From Leuctra nigra (taxonomy: Eukaryota > Arthropoda > Insecta > Plecoptera > Leuctridae): a stretch of 64,000 nucleotides of DNA. Both the position numbers and the translations under genes were made by a program. Shown piece after piece: positions 33,601 to 43,400 of the stretch. The stretch is from the NCBI GenBank assembly GCA_934045905.1, contig OW203769.1:28963899-29027898 (forward strand), in the 5' to 3' direction. The notes under the pieces are model-generated. The model made no database searches, was not told the DNA's origin, and was given only the letters and a program-made list of their open reading frames with translations. Each line of letters starts with the position of its first letter. The stretch's first letter is position 1.

Positions 33601-35330
33601 GCCAAGTCAACGGAGTCGTCAAGCAGGACGCCAACACAGGCGAACTCATTCACCGCATAGAGCGCATCATTTCATTCCTCTCATGGTGAGGCGCCCATTC
33701 CGTTACTGCATTTCTCTCACAGTAATGGGAAAAGAATGTTTAAATAAAGAACAGAGAGCCTACTCTTTATTTTTGAGATTCTTAATAAATGCATTCACTA
33801 AGTTCTTTTTATCCAATATCTTTTATTATAAGATTTGTATGAAAATAACATTTTTTAAATCAAATTTTTTATACATTTTAGAACGTTGAATAATGAATAA
33901 ATTATTAGATTACATATTTTAATGATTACCTAGTTCATAAATCATGGTGTTTTATAGTTCTAAACCTTTTGCATTCTTTTCTACCTTTGAATACACACAT
34001 AAATTTTAATGCACCGGATATATAAAACTAGGAAAACGCTCTGGGTAACGCGTTGATGAGCGAGCACGGACAGGCGCAACACCTCGAACCGAAATTATGT
34101 CTATCGAAAATATCATTAAAAGCCAATAATTCTTGAATTTCGTCAGACTCAAGTATAAAAATCTCAACATTGTCCTAAAACATTAGTCCCAATAACCATG
34201 CAAAGCTTGAACCTTTTGAACCTTTCTGATTGAACTGTCCCTCGTTAATATTCAAAAATCACAGGATCTCTTAAAAAAAAATAGACCTGGGACCACTCAT
34301 ATGATAAAAGTGTGTGTACTTACACAATATTAGATCGATCTGTTGAATGGTCATATCAGTTTCATACGTTTGAAAGTTTCTACTCTAACTACCTTGGAAC
34401 TATAAAGAGTCGAAGTAGCCGTGATCAACATTTTCGAGAAATTTGACAGCCAACACGCAAAATGTCCGTAAAACGTCAATAACTTTTGGATTGAAACATA
34501 GATTAGTCTGAAAATTGTCAAAAATGCAGATAATGTTAGTCCCAATGACCATGCAAAGTTTTAAGTTGATCAGTCATGCGGTTCAAGTTTAAATTTAAAA
34601 AATAACATAAAAGATTTTTTTAAATTTTAACCAATGGGAGGATTTGGCTGAAACTTTGTAAGATTGGGTACAATGTTGGTCGCCATGACATGTCAAAATT
34701 TCAAATTGATCGGAACTACCAATCAAAAGATATTTTTTTTAAAATTTGAACCAATCACATGAGCCCGTTCAAAAACGATCCCAGGGACCGCATAGATTAC
34801 GTTAGTATATGTGCAAAATTTCAGATCGATTGGTTGTGCCGTTTGACCTGGGCGGTGAAAACAAAAAAAAAAAAAAAAAAAAAAAAACAAACACACAGAG
34901 AAAGTGCCGTAAGAGTACCGTGGTGACGCTCGCTACGCTCGCTCAATAAATAAATGCTTGCATTTTTTTTTTAGTGAATTTGAACATTTGTTCCAAATGA
35001 AAAACATAATTGTTTAAAAAGTTATTTTCTATGTATGAACTGAACTTATTGCAGAAGAACTGCTCATTCATAATGATTAATGGATTTGTACTTTCTCTGC
35101 AGTGCCATAACTCTACTGCCCGGTGATGTCATATTGACTGGAACTCCATCTGGTGTGGGAATGTTCAGAAATCCTCCAGAATACCTCAAGGTACAACAAC
35201 GAATTGCATTCAATTTCATTCTTCATTTCAAAAGATGATTTGATGACGTGATTTTGTTTGGTTTCAGGTTGGAGATGTCATCGAAAGTGAAATCGAGGGT
35301 GTCGGAAAAATGAGAAATACAATTGTTTAA
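27690..35330 (+). CDS. FAHD2: Fumarylacetoacetate hydrolase domain-containing protein 2 (FAHD2-like)
   Basis: Five exons: 27690-28081, 28798-29014, 33354-33685, 35103-35190 and 35268-35330 (TAA). The joins keep frame and give about 363 residues, longer than the roughly 314 of mammalian FAHD2. The extra N-terminus is Arg/Ser-rich with few acids ([19 protein letters not shown]), so a mitochondrial targeting signal is likely. The FAH fold begins at [14 protein letters not shown]. Metal-binding acids sit in [13 protein letters not shown] and in [11 protein letters not shown]. Substrate-loop motifs are [13 protein letters not shown] and [15 protein letters not shown]. The family cleaves or decarboxylates beta-keto acids; the substrate of FAHD2 itself is uncertain. 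Two start codons are possible (27690 and 27714); the first is used here. Introns carry several transposons, but no exon is damaged. Confidence 0.92.
28126..28345 (+). mobile_element. Tc1/mariner-type MITE in FAHD2 intron 1
   Basis: Same family as 14350-14560 (shared AGCTTGTTATTATCATTGAA and CTTCTGATGGTGC). The ends have drifted to CACTCGGCACAACAAAAATT and its complement. TA is kept only on the left. Confidence 0.65.
29163..29212. repeat. Tandem duplication of about 25 bp
   Basis: CCTGCTTAAAAGGAAAACAT(CTT) occurs twice in a row in FAHD2 intron 2. Confidence 0.7.
29320..32170. mobile_element. Old hAT-type element split by a LINE
   Basis: Ends CAGGGTGTGAATTG / CAATTCGCACCCATG are inverted, and the flanks ACTATAGG and ACTATACA match at 6 of 8 positions, consistent with a decayed 8-bp hAT duplication. 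The interior GGATCCGGGGCGCATAGCCC resembles part of the 789-1078 MITE. About 2.3 kb in the middle is the LINE, leaving roughly 550 bp of the hAT element itself. Confidence 0.55.
29720..32022 (+). mobile_element. 5'-truncated non-LTR retrotransposon (Jockey-like)
   Basis: A reverse-transcriptase reading frame is open from about 29721 to the TAA after 31661 with no stop or frameshift. RT motifs in order: [78 protein letters not shown] and the catalytic YADDTN. The endonuclease domain is missing, as expected for 5' truncation during target-primed reverse transcription. The 3' end is a (CTGAAA)n tail at 31998-32021. It lies in FAHD2 intron 2 in the sense direction, inside an older hAT element. 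The intact frame points to a young insertion. The clade call (Jockey group) is tentative. Confidence 0.88.
32742..33232. mobile_element. hAT-type MITE rich in ATCGATTA
   Basis: This 491-bp element has inverted ends TAGGGGTGTTCAACGATTA / TCGTGAACATCCCTA. It is flanked by an exact 8-bp duplication, GTTATTAC (32734-32741 and 33233-33240). The sub-terminal regions are packed with ATCGATTAAT-like motifs. It lies in FAHD2 intron 2, ending 120 bp before exon 3. Confidence 0.88.
34021..34955 (+). repeat. 930-bp interspersed repeat, fullest copy
   Basis: Starts near AAAACTAGGAAAACGCTCTG, contains several degenerate ACCATGCAAAG(T/C)TT...AAATTTCAGATCGAT units, a 27-base A-run (about 34861-34887), and ends GACGCTCGCTACGCTCGCTC. 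Other copies: 54694-55650 (minus, nearly full), 23118-24830 (split) and 15400-15655 (3' part). No coding capacity and no clear inverted ends, so unclassified. It lies in FAHD2 intron 3. Confidence 0.7.
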
Positions 35331-35499
35331 ATGTATATTTTTAATTTAACGGAATGTATCACTATTTACGACTTCAAGCAATATCGCATGTGTAGAATAA
35401 TTAGGATGTATTAACTGTACAGCTTTGCTTCCATATTGAATTTTAATAATGGTATATCAGGGAATTCATAACAATCATTAAAAATAGTTTTTCGCAGCC

Positions 35500-36980
35500 A
35501 GGTGATTCCTTAGTCCAGTCATTATACGGCAAATATCGACCAAACCCAAAACAAATTGATACATTTGGTTTTTACTTTTTGGTGTTTTGTCTTTTCAGAA
35601 AAATTTCTTCTGTAAGACTATAACCTAGCTATAACATATAAAAAGTCCTAAAAAATCCACACATTAGTATTAATTTCTAATTAAACTCCATTCACTATAA
35701 GAATGGCAACCTTGAAATCTACTGTCAAGCCATAGATATTTAGCTCAATTTTGAATACGATTTTAATGACTGTATAATATCTGTATGATAATTATAATGT
35801 GACTAAGTTGTTTCCAATACATTGCTGGATGACAATCAAATAAAAGGCTTAACTTTATGTTTCAAGGTTGCCATTCTTACAGTGAATGAACTCTAGCTTT
35901 TGTATAAGAACTGCAAAAAAAAATCTTCAAAAAATCTTTTAAATTTGCAGTTCATATACATAACATCATCCCATCTTAGATTGTCAAAGAATTTAAAAAC
36001 TGTCAGTAGAAAAGTTGTAGATAAGAAAATATAGAATAGAATGAGTATAACAAAGTTTAAATTTAAATCAGGGGTGATTGATGTAGTTATTTAAGTTCAA
36101 AGATTCTGAATTACCTATTTGAATTTGCAGACAATTTGCATAAAATCAAGTTTATAAAAAATTGAAGAACATTTAATTTGGAACGTAACGAGGCATTTAA
36201 TCTTTAAATAATAAGTCAGGATTGCTGAAGATGTATGCATTCAAAATTGCAGAATTATTGTCATTGACGAAATTTAAAATATTCGGAATCTTTGAACTTA
36301 CTCTTGATGAAAATGTAATTGGTGAGGTGTGAACCTTGTTGCTCTCATTCTATTCCAAATTTAATGCTCAATAAATTTTATGGAGCGTGATTTTACATAA
36401 AAAGATTTACTTACGTCAATAATCACATGTTTTGTGTCAATTTGCTCGATTTGTCTGCAAATTCTAAAAGTGCAGAAATAACTTAGTCAACCCTGATCGC
36501 AACTTCAATAATGTTACTTACACATTATATCCAAATTGAATACTAACCTTTATTAAACAAAATAACCTACACTTTTTAAATATGCACGTGTTTTTTTTTC
36601 ATTAAATATTGTTCAAATTGTTTTTCAATTCAAATGAATCAGAATCATCGAACTTAAATCTTACCTAGATTACCTTTGATTCAAAATTAAACTTTGTTAC
36701 ATTCTTTTCTTTCTATTCAATATTTTATTCTTTACAACTGTTTAAATGTTGAAATTCTTAAATCCTTTTTTAAATTCTTTATGAGTAGGTATGCAGCGTT
36801 AGTTGGGCACCAAGTTTTCTCTTAATGTATTTGAACAAATCAAACTAATCATGCGGGGATTTTTCAGGACTTTTGGTATGTTATAGAGAAAATTTGTCTG
36901 AAAAGAATGACACCAAAAAACCAAATGTATCAATTAGTTTTGGGTCAAACCATAATTCCTAGTCTATGAAGCTCTTTGAT
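35500..36980. repeat. 1.5-kb element with about 130-bp inverted ends
   Basis: The segment 35500-35665 and the complement of about 36845-36975 share AATTGATACATTTGGTTTTT, a CTTTTCAGA-AAATTT stretch and an AAAGTCCT-AAAAATCC stretch in the same order. The interior is AT-rich and non-coding and includes an unrelated MITE. Probably a non-autonomous DNA transposon. Confidence 0.5.
35690..35888. mobile_element. MITE with CATTCACTRTAAGAATGGC ends, copy 1
   Basis: About 29-bp inverted ends running from CATTCACTATAAGAATGGCA to its complement. A second copy lies at 44457-44642. Confidence 0.7.
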
Positions 36981-37030
36981 CCATATTCCTTCAATTTAGT
37001 ACTTTTGAATTTCACCGCCTACCAGCGATG

Positions 37031-37428
37031 ATTTGATTGGTTGGTCCAACGTCCATTTTGGTTGACCTTGGCTCTGTCGGAACGGAAGGAAAGTGAGGAA
37101 AAGGAAGCAAGTCCTTAGTCCTTCTTTCTTTTTGGTCGGCAGCTGGAGGTGGTCATTTGATTTGACAGACAGCTTGGTCGAAAATTCGTTTTGGATGGGT
37201 AAGTTTTACATCGTTTATTCATATTTAATGTCTAATTATGGTTTTAAATATGCAGATAAATTTGTTTCCACTGTAATCATCGCATTCTTAAGTTAAATGG
37301 TACAAGGGATCTTGTGTTTTGTAATATCTTTTGATCCTTCTGATTCTTCTGGATTCTTCCAACAACGCAGTTGTAGGTATAGGTATAAGGTAAGCTAGGT
37401 AGGTACTATAGTATCTTGCTTCCAACAG
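37031..37428 (+). promoter_or_regulatory. Likely DCTN3 promoter and 5' UTR intron
   Basis: A CCAAT box in reverse (GATTGGTTGG, about 37033-37042) precedes a GC-richer segment. A strong donor (GGATGG|GTAAGT, intron from 37199) and an acceptor (TTGCTTCCAACAG, ending 37428) would join a non-coding first exon to the exon holding the ATG at 37440. Start site not visible directly. Confidence 0.4.
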
Positions 37429-37439
37429 TTTACTTCGAG

Positions 37440-40400
37440 ATGTCGGATACAATGGACTCCTTGGAAGCTCGCCTTGCCGAACTGGAACGTCTGATCATGG
37501 GCAAGAATCCTGAACCTGACGACACAACTTCAGACACCCGCTCTGTTGCCGAGCTACTAGCCACGGCCAAGACCCTCATGGACACGAAGCTAGCTCGTCG
37601 AGAACATGTGGAACAAGTTGTTAACCGCCTCGATGAGTTGGAGAGATACATTGACCCGAATTATGAGGATTCCTCAAGGTAGGCAGTCATAGCTCACTCT
37701 AAAGGTCGATTCACATGGCCTTTCCAAACCGAAGTTCCGAACGGCCGTTTTATTTAGAGCCTTGTTGAGAGTACAAAACATTGAATTCAATCTTCCATTT
37801 CAATTGTATTCTTCTTAGTTCACGCGGGAGTTTTTGGAACGGTGATTCAGAACTTTGGCGAAATTATGAAGTTTGAAACGGCGTTTGAATCGGCCTTAAT
37901 ACATTTGTAATAATAATAATAATAATAAAAAGACTTTATTTCAGTAAGTGTACAGGTTGTAACAAATACGAAAATGGCGATGTTCAGCATGCAGAATGCT
38001 TTCGTATACTGCAGAGGCTGCTCTGCCACATAACCATGCTAAAATTACAATATAATGTAAGAGGAATAATAAACTATGTGATACATTGAGATGAAGTAAC
38101 ATCATATAGGGGCATGAAGATAAATTAATTTGATTTGTGAATTTGTGAATAAATTAACAAATAAAATAAGAATAGAATAATGTAATATAATATAATATAC
38201 GTAAATGGAAAATAGACATAATCGTTGCAGTCTTCACTTCTCTGCCGCATTATCCCCTGCGAACGATGGCTCCTTGTTGGTCAAGGAGAAACATTTTGGC
38301 TACTTTCTTGAAACTAACGTCGTTGTTGATTGTCTTGATTCTGTCCGGTAATGAATTGTATCAAGTAGCTGCAACATATGAGAATGATCCTTTATACTTG
38401 GCTGTTTTGTGGTGATTGATGTTAAGTGTGCTTTTGTGCCTCAGGTTTCGGCCGTGAAGATTTCTACGGTAGTTTAGTTTGCTGCTGAGGTATGCTGGCT
38501 GTTTGGATTTGTTAAGCTTATGAACTAAACAGATGGTATGAAGCTTTCTGCGGTTCTCAAGTTTCAGCCATCTCATGCTGTTGATGAACGGTGTAATATG
38601 TTGCCAATCATTTCTACGGAGACTTAGAACGAAGCGCACACAGCAGTTTTGTATCCTCTGGAGTTTAGCTGAGGTGTATTTCGTTATATTCGGACCGTAG
38701 ATAACATCACAATAGTTCAGTTTCGAAAGTATTAATGCTTCCGATAGCTGGAGCTTGGCTGGTGTTGATATGAGGTCTTTGAATCTGTACAAGGCTTTAA
38801 GCTTCCCAACAGCATTCTGGCAGATTTTCTTGACATGAGCCTCGAATCTCATGTCACTATCGAGCCATAAACCTAAGTTTCTTGCGACGTCCACAATAGG
38901 TAATGTACAGTTGTTCAAAGACAGTTCGAACCCCTGTTGTATCGCTCTACTCCGCTGCAATGAAGAGCCCAGCAACATCGACGAGGATTTGCTTGGGTTC
39001 AACACCAGGCCATGGTCAGTTGCAAAGAGTCGGATCTTCTCAAGGTCTTCATTAATCTTCTGCACAAAGCTCAAAGTATCTGCAGGTGGGAATGAAGCAT
39101 ACACCTGTGTGTCGTCTGCATATGTATGAACTTTACAGTGTTGGACGACTTCGCACAACTTAGCCGTATAGATGGTGAACAACAAAGGTCCGTGAAGTTA
39201 GCACCGCCCATTAACGCACTAATTATCTCATGTATGGGATGAATTAGTGCACAATTAGTGCGTTCGATCGGCACTAATTTTATAATTAGTGCGTCATCCG
39301 TTTCCGAGAAAAACGCACTTTACTATGGGCGGTGCCAACTTCAAGCAGCACCGCCCATTGACGCACTAATTTTCAAACCCACACAGGCAATTAGTGCACA
39401 ATTAGTGCGTTCGATCCCCCCCATTCCCATAATTAGTGCGCACTTACTTTTCGAGTTATTCGTGAATAACCGTGGGCGGTGCAGCACCGCCCATTGAAAA
39501 TTTCAAGTTTTCAGCACGCCATGTTTTAGTGCACAATTAGTGCGTTCGATTCCCCCCATTCCCATTATTAGTGCGCACTTACTTTTCGAGTTATTCGTGA
39601 ATAACCGTGGGCGGTGCAGCACCGCCCATTGAAAATTTAAGATTTTCAGCACGCCATGTTTTAGTGCACAATTAGTGCGTTCGATCCCCCCCATTCCCAT
39701 AATTAGTGCGCACTAACTTTTCGAGTTATTCGCGAATAACCGTGGGCGGTGCAGCACCGCCCATTGAATATTTCAATGTTTTCAGTACGCCATGTTTTAG
39801 TGCACAATTAGTGCGTTCGATCCCCCCCATTCCCATAATTAGTGCGCACTTACTCTTCGAGTTATTCGGGAATAACCGTGGGCGGTGCAGCACCGCCCAT
39901 TGAAAATTTCATGGTTTTCAGAATGCCATGTTTTAGTGCACAATTAGTGCGTTCGATCCCCCCCATTCCCATAATTAGTGCGCACTAACTTTTCGAGTTA
40001 TTCGCGAATAACCGTGGGCGGTGCAGCACCACCCATTGAAAATTTCAATGTTTTCAGTACGCCATGTTTTAGTGCACAATTAGTGCGTTCGATCCCCCCC
40101 ATTCCCATAATTAGTGCGCACTTACTTTTCGAGTAATTCGTAAATAACCGTGGGCGGTGCAGCACCGCCCATTGAAAATTTTAAGGTTTTCAGCATGCCA
40201 TGTTTTAGTGCACAATTAGTGCGTTCGATCCCCCCCCCATTCCCATAATTAGTGCGCACTTACTTTTCGAGTTATTCGTAAATAACCGTCGGCGGTGCAG
40301 CACCGCCCATTGAAAATTTCAAGGTTTTCAGCATGCCATGTTTTAGTGCACAATTAGTGCGTTCGATCCCCCCCATTCCCATAATGCAGCACTCGAAAAG

Positions 40401-43400
40401 TAAGCACTCGAACTCAAAAAGTAAGTGCGCACTAATTATGGGAATAGGGGGGATTGAACGTACTAATTGTGCACTAAAACATGGCGTGCTGAAAAACTTG
40501 AAATTTTCAATGGGCGGTGCTGCACCGCCCACGGTTATTCACGAATAACTCGAAAAGTAAGTGGGCACTAATTATGGGAATGGGGGGGATCGAACGCACT
40601 AATTGTGCACTAAAACATGGCATTCTGAAAACCATGAAATTTTCAATGGGCGGTGCTGCACCGCCCACGGTTATTCCCGAATAACTCGAAGAGTAAGTGC
40701 GCACTAATTATGGGAATGGGGGGGATCGAACGCACTAATTGTGCACTAAAACATGGCGTACTGAAAACATTGAAATATTCAATGGGCGGTGCTGCACCGC
40801 CCACGGTTATTCGCGAATAACTCGAAAAGTTAGTGCGCACTAATTATGGGAATGGGGGGGATCGAACGCACTAATTGTGCACTAAAACATGGCGTGCTGA
40901 AAATCTTAAATTTTCAATGGGCGGTGCTGCACCGCCCACGGTTATTCACGAATAACTCGAAAAGTAAGTGCGCACTAATTATGGGAATGGGGGGAATCGA
41001 ACGCACTAATTGTGCACTAAAACATGGCGTGCTGAAAACCTTGAAATTTTCAATGGGCGGTGCTGCACCGCCCACGGTTATTCACGAATAACTCGAAAAG
41101 TAAGTGCGCACTAATTATGGGAATGGGGGGGATCGAACGCACTAATTGTGCACTAATTGCCTGTGTGGGTTTGAAAATTAGTGCGTCAATGGGCGGTGCT
41201 GCGTGAAGTTGGCACCGCCCATAGTAAAGTGCGTTTTTCTCGGAAACGGATGACGCACTAATTATAAAATTAGTGCCGATCGAACGCACTAATTGTGCAC
41301 TAATTCATCCCATACATGAGATAATTAGTGCGTTAATGGGCGGTGCTAACTTCACGGACCTGAACAACAATGGCCCCAGCACTGATCCTTGTGGCACGCC
41401 TGATTTTGGCTTCAGGGGGTTGGACAATAAGTGTGTGTCGTTTTTGATGACACGCACCCGTTGAACTCGATCCAAAAGGTAACTGCGAAACCAGTCCACT
41501 GTATTCGAATCGAAGCCCATGTACGCTAGGATGTGCAGTAGTAACTTGTGATCTAGCGTATCGAATGCCTTTGAGAAATCTAGCAAAACAAGCGACGTAA
41601 CGTTTGAAGAGTCTCTTGCGGAAAGCGCATCGTCTGTGATATCTAGGAGAGTTGTCACTGTGCTCCGATTCTTCCTGAAGCCGGACTGTGAATCAGGCAG
41701 GAGTTGGTTACGTTCTAGGTAGCCCTTGAGCTGAATGGCTACCAACTTCTCTAGGACTTTCGACAATATGGGCAACAATGTTATTGGCCTTAAGTCCTTG
41801 AATGTTTCAGGCTGTGTGACTTTGGGCAGTGGGAATACGATGCCTTCCTTCCACAGAGAGGGAAATGAGCTATTAAGCATGGATTCGTTACAAATGTGTG
41901 TGATACTGTCAATGCAATGTGGTAGACATAATTGCAACATTTTTACTGAAATCTCATCCATACCAGCTGATTTGGATTTAATATCCTGAAGCGCCTTCTG
42001 AACATCTTCAGCGCTCACAGTAGAGAGACGGAACATCAGCGCTTTTGAATCGGTGACTCCTGGTGTGTTAGTGCCTGTGATATAGTAGTTCAGTGCGTCG
42101 CTGCTTACTAACTCGTGACCAACTGCTTCGATGTAATAGTCGTTGATCTTATCTGGGTCGGATAAATGATCAGGTAATGCGCTGTCGTTGCTGTTCTTCG
42201 ATGAGTGCATTCCCCATGATTTAATCTTTGACCAGAATAGCCTGGAGTCGCCTTTGCACTTTATTAATTCCTCCGCAATATAGGCCTTTTTCTCGCGTTG
42301 TACTGCGCCTGTGATAAAGTTCCTTAGTTGCTTATAGGTATTCCAATGGGCCACCTCTTTGCTACGTCTCCACTTGACTAGGATACTGTCTCTCTTCTTC
42401 ATCATTAGTCGAAGAGAATCTGTCAACCAGGGAGTTTTTGGTTTGGTTGCTTTGACTATTTTCATGGGAACATGTGTATTTACCAAAGTAAGAATATTTT
42501 GGTTAAGAAGTTCCACCTTCTCATCTAATGATGTAATAAGATGGATATCTGACCACGCGATGTTGGATGCGTGGTCATAGAAGGTGTCCGGGTCAAGTTT
42601 AGAGAAATCTCTATAGGACCAGGTCTTAGCCAGCTTCTTTGGTCTTGCGCAACGTAGTGTACATGAAATGAGATTGTGGTCTGTTATTCGGCGTCCTCGA
42701 GTGTCGAGTATATCAGACGTGTCGATAACTGCAGTATCAACAACGGTTGAGGTATCTCTGATGTACATGTGGTCGATCAGTGAGGAAGTTGTAGATGCCG
42801 ATGTTGTAGGCATTATGCAGAATGTATCCCTTATTACGGATTTTAGAGCCCACCCTCCCACCTACGGATTTCCTTCCTCTTTGTGTATTTGACAATTTTC
42901 ACTGCTTATTTTGTGAGTAGTAATTCAGTAAATTAAATATAGGTTGATCAGTCATTAAGGCAGTAATACCGAACATGTTCCCACTACCGTTTCGATCACA
43001 GTCGAGTCAACTGCAGTTAAAATAGATGAGGGCATGTTCCGTCAATCATGGTTGTAGGTTCACATTGTAACTGTAAGCCAGTGAATGCACGGCAGTGACA
43101 AAATGGCGCTACTCAGAGAGAAGATGTTCTGTAACAAATCTAATCCTCGCATCACATTACGAGTTGGTCCCAACTAAGTGCAGTTCAGGGTCGACTTAGT
43201 CCCATGCCTTCCCAAATTTGCTGGCCTCCCACCAGTTTCAGACTCCCCCAGATCAGGCCCAGTAGGTTTACCCCTCCCCATGTCCTCCACTTATGATCAA
43301 CAAAGTTATAGTAAAAATTAATGTGCCTTGACATGCCATTAAACCATATTAATCTAATCTTATGTTTGATGAGTCATGGTCCCATGGAGGTCTTTATTGA

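Larger units (their letters stand above)
35331..37030. other. Spacer between FAHD2 and DCTN3
   Basis: AT-rich, no gene. It holds the long inverted-repeat structure at 35500-36980 and the MITE at 35690. The first plausible poly(A) signal for FAHD2 is ATTAAA near 35476; an AATAAA near 35838 lies within the MITE. Confidence 0.4.

Noticed and set aside
39258..41289. Several 65-86 codon frames on both strands of the foldback element
   Set aside because: They are translations of the 136-bp tandem units in both arms and repeat the same peptide. No transposase motif.
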